A DNA stretch of 64,000 bases from Flavisolibacter amylovorans (GTDB lineage: Bacteria; Bacteroidota; Bacteroidia; Chitinophagales; Chitinophagaceae), in NCBI RefSeq assembly GCF_039541815.1, contig NZ_BAABGY010000007.1, forward strand, positions 682,001 to 746,000. The letters are read 5' to 3'. Of the stretch, positions 58,039-64,000 are shown in pieces; position 1 is the stretch's first letter; each line of letters begins with the position of its first letter. Position numbers and translations under genes: made by a program. The notes below the pieces were generated by a model that was given only the letters and a program-made list of their open reading frames with translations, ran no database searches and was not told the origin of the DNA.

Positions 58039-58245
58039 AGGTGGAAGGATGTACGCTGCTTCCGAAATCCTGACCTGTTGGCGCCTTATCTGGATAGGAT
58101 CGACATTAACGGGGCTTGGTAGATTGAAAGCCTATAGGCCCAGTACCAGCGCAGCGGCTACCGGTGGAAGTACGCCCGCACCTTCACAAGTACAGACCTC
58201 CTGGCACCCTATCTTGATCGTATAAACATTGACTCACTATGGTAG
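58039..58245 (+). pseudogene. Two tandem C-terminal gene fragments (DLLAPYLDRI)
   Basis: 58039-58122 reads RWKDVRCFRNPDLLAPYLDR then IDINGAW and stop. 58138-58245 reads YRWKYARTFTSTDLLAPYLD then RINIDSLW and stop. The two are diverged copies of one protein end, each without the rest of its gene. Family not recognised. Confidence 0.55.
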
Positions 58246-58424
58246 ACAAAAAAGATGAGCCTATAGATACTCAGGAAGGGGGCGCCGATGAGCCGAAGGA
58301 AAGTATAAATGACGAGCATCGTAGTTTATGGCAGGAACGGCCCTATCTACCAAAGACCCGAGGCAAAGACTTTTGGGAGCGGACTATCGGATTATTTAAT
58401 GAAACAAGCGACGAAGATCTTTAG
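58239..58424 (+). CDS. Small acidic hypothetical protein
   Basis: 61 residues, MVDKKDEPIDTQEGGADEPK then ESINDEHRSLWQERPYLPKT to NETSDEDL. It is strongly acidic with a few aromatic residues in the second half. Its ATG overlaps the end of the preceding gene fragment. No family recognised; it may be a real small gene or a surviving piece. Confidence 0.4.
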   Translation: MVDKKDEPIDTQEGGADEPKESINDEHRSLWQERPYLPKTRGKDFWERTIGLFNETSDEDL

Positions 58425-58519
58425 GTGCTGAATCATGGCTAACGTTATCTAGGCCTTGGCCGTTCGGATAGAGGGATAATTCCACTGAAGAACGGGTCAA
58501 GGCTTTTGTATTTTCAAAT

Positions 58520-58747
58520 ATGAACCAGCTCCTCACTATCAACGAAGCAGCCGCCACCCTCCGGGTAGGGCATCAGGCAGTCAGGGCCGCTATCAAGAAA
58601 GGCGACCTTATCGCAGCCCTCATAGGCGGCGACTGGCGGATCTCCGTAGAGCATCTAAACGAGTACCTGGCCGGCCGCTCCAACAAGCCGAAGCGCGCCA
58701 TCTACTCCGTACGCCCGACGCTAGGCAAAGCGGGAAGCATCTATTGA
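58520..58747 (+). CDS. Excisionase-family helix-turn-helix protein
   Basis: 75 residues: MNQLLTINEAAATLRVGHQA then VRAAIKKGDLIAALIGGDWR, ISVEHLNEYLAGRS and a basic tail. This is the winged HTH_17 (MerR/Xis-like) fold: L-T-x-x-E-A-A, an R-V/I turn, K-G-x-L, then a W-R-I-S strand and a helix. Such proteins direct excision of integrated elements or regulate transcription. No integrase is present nearby, so it may be left over from a mobile element. Confidence 0.8.
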   Translation: MNQLLTINEAAATLRVGHQAVRAAIKKGDLIAALIGGDWRISVEHLNEYLAGRSNKPKRAIYSVRPTLGKAGSIY

Positions 58748-58966
58748 ACTGTGCACAGTTTGACTCCAGTTCTGGGTTACGTCGAGCGTAGGCGGCCTTG
58801 AGGGCAGTCGATGTCATGCCTATGAGTAGCAAGGACACCAATTTCTTCCTACCTTAGTTTACGGGAGTCTTAGACTGGTGGAACCTCTGGATTCAGAATG
58901 GTTCTTTCAAGAGATAGTTCCCCCTTTACCTTACAGACACTATCACATTTCAAATAACTAACTGCC

Positions 58967-60253
58967 ATGAGACCCCTCTACTTACTTGCCCTTGGGGCTG
59001 CCCTTGCTTTTTCTTCATGCAATAAGGGGGGCGGCAGCGACCCTACGCCACCAGGAAACCCTACGCCGCCGCCGCCGCCTCCGACCGCTACTACCACTGT
59101 TTCCATCAGCTCTGGTGACAATCAAGCCGGGGTCGCCTATCAATATTTACCGCTGCCCCTTGTTATCAAGGTGAAGGATTCTGCCGGTGCAGGTGTACCC
59201 GGTCTAAATGTTTCCTGGGTGGCCGCATCAGGGAACGGGAATTTGGACTTTCCGAATACCACGACAAATGCGAGCGGTGAGTCATCCAACAGATGGAGAT
59301 TCGTAAATGGCACCTGGCCCTACAGGGTGATCGTATCGGTAAAGTATGCGAATGGCAATCACGTAGACGGATCGCCATTGACATTCAATGCAACAGTAAG
59401 CGGCGACACGCTGGTAACTGTAGCCGGCTTCTCCTCCACTTTAGGCAGCGCACTCAACCAGGTACGCGCTCATAGCGTCTGGGTCGATTCGTCAAATAAT
59501 GTTTATGCCGCTGAGGGATCCGGAAACAATAGGGTTTCAAAGTGGGCACCAGGCGCCACATCAGCACAAATAGTAATGAGCGGTACCGTTTATAATACGT
59601 TCGGTAGCGTATTTGGCGACTCCCAAAACTCGCTTTACGTAATTGATCTTGTAAACAAAAGAGTGATACGCAATGGCGTGTCAGTAGCCGGCGGCAATGG
59701 AACAGGAACACTTCCCAATCAGTTCACCTATCTTGTTGATGGATGCGTAGACAATGAGGGGAACATTTACATTCTGGACAGAATCAGCGACTTTAAGTTC
59801 CGGGTCCAGAAGTGGGCTCCTGGTGCAGCGGCAGGCGTTACTGTCTATTCCAGAGATACAGTTGGCGGCGGGCTTACGCCCAAGGCGATTACTGTGGATG
59901 CTTATAAGAATCTCTATATTGCTGAGTGGGCTAATGAAGTAGTGTGGAAAATCCCGGCAGGTGGGGGTGCGGCCTATGTGGTAGCAGGTGGCAACGGTCG
60001 TGGTAATGCGCCCAATCAGTTCGACAATATATCGGATATAGAATTAGACCACTTGGGCAATCTTTATGTTTCCGATTTGGCCAATTCCCGGATTCAAAAG
60101 TGGGTACCGGGAGCAACTTCCGGCGTGACCGAACCGATTATTTCTCCAACTAGCTTCCCGGGACAGGTCCTTACTTTAGGAATATACATCGACAAGTACA
60201 GAAGGTTGTTCATTGCTCGCGACGGCAGAGTTAGTCGCTGGCAACTTCGATAG
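58967..60253 (+). CDS. NHL-repeat lipoprotein with Ig-like domain
   Basis: 428 residues with lipoprotein signal LALGAALAFSSC (Cys18) and a Pro-rich linker (PPGNPTPPPPPPTATT). An Ig-like/BIG module (about 47-145, VIKVKDSAGAGVPGLNVSWV) precedes NHL propeller blades: RAHSVWVDSSNNVYAAEGSG, NNRVSKWAPGATSAQIV, VDGCVDNEGNIYILDRISDF, ITVDAYKNLYIAEWANEVVW and IELDHLGNLYVSDLANSRIQ. Such surface propellers bind proteins or sugars. It may be part of the acquired patch. Confidence 0.85.
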   Translation: MRPLYLLALGAALAFSSCNKGGGSDPTPPGNPTPPPPPPTATTTVSISSGDNQAGVAYQYLPLPLVIKVKDSAGAGVPGLNVSWVAASGNGNLDFPNTTTNASGESSNRWRFVNGTWPYRVIVSVKYANGNHVDGSPLTFNATVSGDTLVTVAGFSSTLGSALNQVRAHSVWVDSSNNVYAAEGSGNNRVSKWAPGATSAQIVMSGTVYNTFGSVFGDSQNSLYVIDLVNKRVIRNGVSVAGGNGTGTLPNQFTYLVDGCVDNEGNIYILDRISDFKFRVQKWAPGAAAGVTVYSRDTVGGGLTPKAITVDAYKNLYIAEWANEVVWKIPAGGGAAYVVAGGNGRGNAPNQFDNISDIELDHLGNLYVSDLANSRIQKWVPGATSGVTEPIISPTSFPGQVLTLGIYIDKYRRLFIARDGRVSRWQLR

Positions 60254-60367
60254 GACATCACTCGCTCCGCCAGCACAGCTTGTCATACCATAGCACGTAA
60301 ACCTCTAGGCATTAAAGCGGCTGATTTTCTGCAGCGAGGGATTCGTGATCGAACACAATTTAACCCG

Positions 60368-60739
60368 TTGGCCTCCTTTCGAATCTCTGTAGTTTCTACC
60401 ACCGGCCCGAAGCAGGCCTCCGTACACATCGGCCGCAAGAAGTTGCTGCCCTCCTGGGAGGTGGACTTCGGTAACGGGTACTGCTACCTGCTCGTATACT
60501 TCGGGGGCAAATGGGGCGCCCTACAGGGTGAAGGATACAGCACGCCCACGCGGGGCATCGTCTACAAGCTGGCGGCCGCTATAATGACCTACCAAGCCCA
60601 AGAAACAGACATTTACCAGCGCCTTGTTAGGGCCGAAGACAAGCGGATCTCTTGGGACAATCCCCACCCGATCAACCGGGACCGGAAGAACCCGCCAAAG
60701 CCTGAGATTCACGATCCTGTTATAGTGGGTGCTGTTTAA
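60368..60739 (+). CDS. Hypothetical protein
   Basis: 123 residues if TTG 60368 is the start (MASFRISVVSTTGPKQASVH). The sequence is protein-like (LPSWEVDFGNGYCYLLVYFG, GIVYKLAAAIMTYQAQETDI, SWDNPHPINRDRKNPPKPEI) with a basic Pro-rich tail and no signal peptide. Family unknown; no ATG is available, so it could be 5'-truncated. A terminator follows 115 nt downstream. Confidence 0.45.
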   Translation: MASFRISVVSTTGPKQASVHIGRKKLLPSWEVDFGNGYCYLLVYFGGKWGALQGEGYSTPTRGIVYKLAAAIMTYQAQETDIYQRLVRAEDKRISWDNPHPINRDRKNPPKPEIHDPVIVGAV

Positions 60740-60853
60740 TAAGGGCCAATGAAAGAAGCCCAGGCAAAAGACCGGGCCGAACTTACTTGATCTATAGGTC
60801 GTTTTAAAAAACTACAAGCTCATATACTTCAAAGGCGCTCGAAGGGTTGGGGC

Positions 60854-60878
60854 AGCCCGGACTAGAGCCGGGCTTTTT
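60854..60878 (+). terminator. Intrinsic terminator
   Basis: AGCCCGG, 7-nt loop, CCGGGCT, TTTT on the plus strand. Confidence 0.7.
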
Positions 60879-60902
60879 CATGCCTACTCGGTAAAGGCTC
60901 AC

Positions 60903-61070
60903 AGGTTTGAATCCTTCCCGGATTCAGGTTCGAATCCTAGTGTCATTCGAACCGGCGACCCAATAAAGTACAAGTATGGATTCGAGAGCCCGCGCCCGGC
61001 CTGCATCTTGTCGGGGTGCTAGATTCTCATCCTCGAGCGCCCGGAACTGTGGGGTCATAGGTTTGAATCC
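60903..61070 (+). other. tRNA T-arm-like fragments
   Basis: T-loop words AGGTTTGAATCC (60903, 61059) and AGGTTCGAATCC (60926) appear without a foldable cloverleaf. GGTTCGAAT / ATTCGAACC at 60927-60953 form a perfect 9-bp inverted repeat. They look like tRNA-end debris left by integration events near the tRNA-Arg gene. 60740-61217 holds no gene. Confidence 0.4.
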
Positions 61071-61217
61071 GGGTCGGATCACAACTAACGTTGTTGAGCG
61101 CCCAACAGTTGCCGCGCCCTACCCTACTTTGTAACGGCAATGAATGGACGCCAGACCTCCCGAACTGGCAGAAAAGAGGCAATCGCAGGCAAAATGCGGG
61201 CAAACGGGAAAAAGAAA

Positions 61218-61243
61218 AAGGACCTACATTGCTGTAAGTCCTT
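61218..61243 (-). terminator. Intrinsic terminator of tRNA-Arg
   Basis: AAGGACTTACA, loop GCAA, TGTAGGTCCTT (one mismatch), then TTTCTTTTT on the minus strand. Confidence 0.75.
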
Positions 61244-61254
61244 GATCTTCAGTG

Positions 61255-61328
61255 TGACCGCGTCAGGATTCAAACCTGAAACCTTCTGATCCGTAGTCAG
61301 ATGCTCTATTCAATTGAGCTACGCAGCC
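61255..61328 (-). tRNA. tRNA-Arg(ACG)
   Basis: 74 nt on the minus strand. The acceptor GGCTGCG pairs with CGCGGTC (two G-U), D-arm GCTC/GAGC, anticodon arm TCTGA-CTACGGA-TCAGA with anticodon ACG, variable loop AGGTT, and T-arm TCAGG-TTTGAAT-CCTGA. CCA is not encoded. The ACG anticodon would be edited to ICG to read CGU, CGC and CGA. It marks the right edge of the accessory patch. Confidence 0.93.
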
Positions 61329-61483
61329 ATCGTTGGGAGTGCAAATATAGGGAGGCCGGCCGTAAAAAAACAAAACCCGGTCAAAAAAAATTTTTAAAAA
61401 AGCGCGGAGCGGCGGCACGATCTACTTCGCTATCAAGGTGTTCGACGTCCATGCGAGCGGAACAACACCCACCGATACAAAAA

Positions 61484-61506
61484 AGCCCCGGCCATTTGCC
61501 GGGGCT
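61484..61506 (-). terminator. Intrinsic terminator
   Basis: AGCCCCGGC, loop of 5, GCCGGGGCT, then TTTTTTG on the minus strand, 21 nt past the stop at 61527. Confidence 0.85.
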
Positions 61507-61526
61507 CCTCATTCGATCGGAACGGA

Positions 61527-61817
61527 TCAATTGATGCGGTTTCCGTTCGACATCCAGGTCGACGACGTAACCACGCCTTCGCCCGTTTCGATGTTGATGA
61601 TTTCATAATTCGCGATGTGCTTGCCCTGCACACGGGTCCACACCAGGTTGGAAACCACTTTGCCTTCGGCAGCGAGGCTGGCCTCATACGCGGCAAAAGC
61701 ATCCTGAAGGGGCTTGGGCAGCGGAGCGCTCATTTGGATCTGAACCGGGGCGGTGAGGGCATTGGCGCTGATGACACCAACAGACAGCAGGAATCCTGCG
61801 AGAAGCACTTTTTTCAT
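61527..61817 (-). CDS. Small secreted protein of unknown function
   Basis: 96 residues from MKKVLLAGFLLSVGVISANA (signal peptide); 49 open codons upstream are not coding. The mature part, MSAPLPKPLQDAFAAYEASL then AAEGKVVSNLVWTRVQGKHI and YEIINIETGEGVVTSSTWMS, is a short alpha/beta domain. Family unknown. A promoter-like pair of boxes lies upstream and a terminator downstream, so it is an independent unit. Confidence 0.65.
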   Translation of the reverse strand: MKKVLLAGFLLSVGVISANALTAPVQIQMSAPLPKPLQDAFAAYEASLAAEGKVVSNLVWTRVQGKHIANYEIINIETGEGVVTSSTWMSNGNRIN

Positions 61818-61855
61818 AAGGACGGGTTTTAATTGGTTATTCGGATTAACGAAAC

Positions 61856-61885
61856 CAAAGTAGATTTCAGATTTCGAAAAACAAA
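61856..61885 (-). promoter_or_regulatory. Candidate promoter (TTTG - 19 nt - TACTTTG)
   Basis: On the minus strand TTTG, a 19-nt spacer and TACTTTG lie about 40 nt before the start at 61817. The spacer holds one family A-like unit. Confidence 0.5.
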
Positions 61886-62119
61886 GTTCCTTGAACTTTT
61901 TTTTTGAAGAGGGCCCGCCCTGCTCCCCGGAAAGCCGCATGCTAGGGATTTGTCCTTCCGGCACGAATAGTGAAAGCTCTTAGGTTTTCCGGCTTAGAAC
62001 CGCTCATTCAGGGAAGGCGCACACGTGGGTACTTACGCGATGTGCCTGCAAAACCACGCACGTAGTTCTACGATCGACCCAAAAACAGCGCAGGCCCCTG
62101 CCCTATTTTCGCGGGCCGG

Positions 62120-63604
62120 TCACCGTAAGGGCTCACCGGCCGCGACGTCATTACGCGGATCGCGCTTCCCTGCCGGCCCTTCGGTGGCGCGGTCGGCATC
62201 GCGGATGCGCACCTTCTGCCCGCGGCCTACCGAATAGCGGTCCACACCTTCCTCGCCGAGCAGCTCTACGCGGATGCGGCTTCCGCCCTCGGCGATCGTG
62301 TAGCGATCGTTGCCCCGAAGACCATGCAGGCGCACCGTGCGGGTATCGCCACGCAGGAAGCGCCGCTCGTACAGCAGGCGCCCGCGCTTTCCGCCGGCAA
62401 ACTGGTATACCTGCACGCGCAAGCTGTCGCCGCTGCCCGAAGCCACGAACTCTTCTTCGCGGTTGCTGCCGTACACATCCACCACGCCCGAAAGGAATTT
62501 ATAATAGGACATCGCCTTATCCGCGAAGCGGTCGCGGCGGCCACGCAGGTCACGCTCGATGCGCGGGCCACTGAGCGCATACACTTCCGCGGGAAGCGCC
62601 CGCACGGCGTCGCGGATTACGTCGTCGGTGAGCCGCGTCTTGATGTCCTCAAGCGCCCGCTTCCAGGTTTCGCGGTCGAGGCTGCCGAGGAAGAAGCGGT
62701 CAAACGGCCAGGATTTATAGTTCAGGCTTTTCAGGTTCGAAAAATCGCCGTCGAAGGAAACCAGGAAGCGGAGTCCGAGGATCCGCATAAACCGGGGCAC
62801 GGGCGCGTTGGCGCGGAAGAAGGCCTGATCGCGGTCGCGGGGGATCCCGTAGTAATACGTAGCGCCTTCGCGCTTGCGGTCGGCCCAGCGCCATTGGTCG
62901 GCATGCCGGTCCCAGTCGCCTACCAGCATGTCGAGCAGGCGGGCCTTCAGGATCGACTCCGCATCGGGCACGCGGGTGCCGTCGGCGAGGATCTTCTCGA
63001 TCATGGAGGTGCTGTTGCGGGTATCGGAACCATCGGGCGTTGGCTCGCGCTCTTCGAGCATACACACCGTGTGCGCGAACATGCTGCGGAATTCGCCGAA
63101 GTCGGGATCATCGGGAATATAGTAGAACTTAGGCGCCGGGGCCACCACCCCCATCGCGCGGGCAAGACGGGAAACCACCAGCGGCGCGTAGGGATGCGCC
63201 GCCGAAACCTGGTCCTGCGTGAGGCGCCGGAAGAAGGTTTTGCGGAGCGCGGGCGGGAGTCCCATCGTCACGTCCTTATCCACGGTGCGGAGCGCCCACT
63301 CGCGGCCCTGCGCATCCTTGAGCTGCAGCGACTTCGTTTGCTTGCCGCCACCCAGCTCCGAAATCGTATAGCCCTGCGCCTTAAGGTGAAATACGGGAAG
63401 CTTCACGGGGGTTTCCCAATCGCGGCGGTAGTTGGAGCCCAGGAACAGGCGGCGAAGCCAGGTTTCGTTGCCATACTGCATGCTGGCGGCCACCAGTACC
63501 GAATCGCGCCGGCTTCCCTGCGCCTGCGTACTCCCGGCGCCCGCCAGGATCGCCAGCACCATCCAAAGCCCGGCTATTCCACTTCCTTTCTTGAAAACCT
63601 GCAC
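62120..63604 (-). CDS. Secreted protein with atypical-kinase-like GDWDRH motif
   Basis: 494 residues with signal peptide (IAGLWMVLAILAGAGSTQAQ). The central region has GGGKQTKSLQLKDAQGREWA at about 85-104, RTVDKDV, DQVSAAHPYAPLVVSRLARA, then LLDMLVGDWDRHADQWRWAD at about 223-242 and GIPRDRDQAFFRA near 253. The D-x-x-x-G-D-W-D-R-H and later D-R-D-x-A-F pattern resembles catalytic loops of HipA/FAM20/PI-kinase-fold enzymes. Longer Bacteroidota relatives, as I recall them, carry this part before an outer membrane barrel; here it stops after a beta module (LRVQVYQFAGGKRGRLLYER). Kinase activity is inference. Confidence 0.7.
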   Translation of the reverse strand: MQVFKKGSGIAGLWMVLAILAGAGSTQAQGSRRDSVLVAASMQYGNETWLRRLFLGSNYRRDWETPVKLPVFHLKAQGYTISELGGGKQTKSLQLKDAQGREWALRTVDKDVTMGLPPALRKTFFRRLTQDQVSAAHPYAPLVVSRLARAMGVVAPAPKFYYIPDDPDFGEFRSMFAHTVCMLEEREPTPDGSDTRNSTSMIEKILADGTRVPDAESILKARLLDMLVGDWDRHADQWRWADRKREGATYYYGIPRDRDQAFFRANAPVPRFMRILGLRFLVSFDGDFSNLKSLNYKSWPFDRFFLGSLDRETWKRALEDIKTRLTDDVIRDAVRALPAEVYALSGPRIERDLRGRRDRFADKAMSYYKFLSGVVDVYGSNREEEFVASGSGDSLRVQVYQFAGGKRGRLLYERRFLRGDTRTVRLHGLRGNDRYTIAEGGSRIRVELLGEEGVDRYSVGRGQKVRIRDADRATEGPAGKRDPRNDVAAGEPLR

Positions 63605-63701
63605 CTGATCCTTTTTGGGAGCCTTGTTGCAAAATCTATACTAAGCACGGGCGTTCCGGAAGCCGCAGCGGAAAGGGGAAAATTGCCTACTATTGCCCCT
63701 C

Positions 63702-64000
63702 ATGAAGCTATCCCTCTGGACCATCGGCAAGAACCACGAACCCTATGTAAAGGCCGGGATCGACGATTTCACGAAGCGGCTCTCCCGTTACTTCCCGGCC
63801 GAATGGCAGATCCTGCCGGTGCCCAGGAACGCAGCCACGATGGCTGAGCCCGAACTGCGGCGGCGCGAAGGCGAGCTCGTGCTCGACTGGCTGAAGCCCG
63901 ACGATTTCCTGGTCGCCCTCGACGAGCGCGGCAAGATGCTGAGCTCCGAAGGACTTGCCGCATTCCTGCAACAGCGGGCCACCGAGAGCACCCGGCACAT
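63702..64000 (+). CDS. rlmH: 23S rRNA (pseudouridine1915-N3)-methyltransferase RlmH, 3' end outside window
   Basis: ATG at 63702 opens a frame that runs off the right edge, so only 99 residues are visible: MKLSLWTIGKNHEPYVKAGI, DDFTKRLSRYFPAEWQILPV, then FLVALDERGKMLSSEGLAAF. This is the SPOUT-class RlmH, whose full length is about 155 and whose C-terminal knot lies outside the window. It methylates pseudouridine 1915 in helix 69 of 23S rRNA. A near-consensus -7 box TACTATTG (63688-63695) lies 6 nt upstream. Confidence 0.93.
   Translation, partial: MKLSLWTIGKNHEPYVKAGIDDFTKRLSRYFPAEWQILPVPRNAATMAEPELRRREGELVLDWLKPDDFLVALDERGKMLSSEGLAAFLQQRATESTRH

Noticed and set aside
58028..58225. 65-residue plus-strand frame
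   Set aside because: It crosses both C-terminal fragments in the wrong frame; the fragments themselves explain the sequence better.

Overview
The window reads as a chromosomal segment of a high-GC member of the Bacteroidota, most likely family Chitinophagaceae. I infer this from several signs: -7 boxes of the TAnnTTTG type, PorT-like outer membrane barrels with MKK...AQ signal peptides, a type IX secretion sorting tail, and Bacteroidota-typical neighbours (DUF1599-DoxX-folP, recF-dciA, DUF3667, DUF4403, DUF6089). Genes are packed singly or in short operons on both strands. No rRNA operon, CRISPR array, intact prophage or intact insertion sequence is visible apart from one REP-associated transposase.

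Layout. 1-2.0 kb: three outer membrane barrel proteins (the first cut by the window edge). 2.1-5.1 kb: proline catabolism (pruA) and release factor 2 (prfB) with its programmed +1 frameshift. 5.4-7.8 kb: small hydrophilic or membrane proteins and a methyltransferase. 7.8-14.6 kb: S41 protease, PAS histidine kinase, free-Met-sulfoxide reductase, CPBP protease, EVE protein, fasciclin protein. 14.8-17.8 kb: lutA-like, ribH, a TPR protein and pdhA, all leftward. 18.2-20.6 kb: recF, dciA, CBS protein. 20.7-28.5 kb: peptide-type ABC permease, DoxX/DUF1599/folP, FKBP isomerase, nrnA, choice-of-anchor I lipoprotein. 28.6-29.3 kb: REP-associated tyrosine transposase between REP palindromes. 29.4-39.3 kb: M23, acetyltransferase, M48, ndk, TraB/GumN, DUF6089, M13 peptidase. 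39.6-46.8 kb: dipeptide epimerase, DUF3667, malQ, dnaK. 47.2-54.3 kb: DUF4403, GtrA, argS and a T9SS-exported choice-of-anchor A protein.

54.8-61.3 kb is an accessory patch, visibly lower in GC in parts. It holds a lone response regulator, a second response regulator split by a MITE-like insertion, an opposite-strand gene remnant, a translationally coupled pair of unknown exported proteins, duplicated C-terminal gene fragments, an excisionase-like HTH protein, an NHL-propeller lipoprotein and tRNA T-arm-like debris. It ends at a tRNA-Arg(ACG) gene. Beyond it lie a small secreted protein, a secreted kinase-fold-like protein and the start of rlmH.

The most unusual layer is non-coding. One composite hairpin element (CCCCCTG-hairpin-AACTTAGGT) sits directly after stop codons in sense orientation in five of six copies. 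REP hairpins show compensatory base changes. At least five families of 7-, 8- or 10-bp quasi-tandem micro-repeats fill intergenic spaces, often as imperfect inverted repeats. Several -7 boxes lie so close to start codons that leaderless transcripts are likely.
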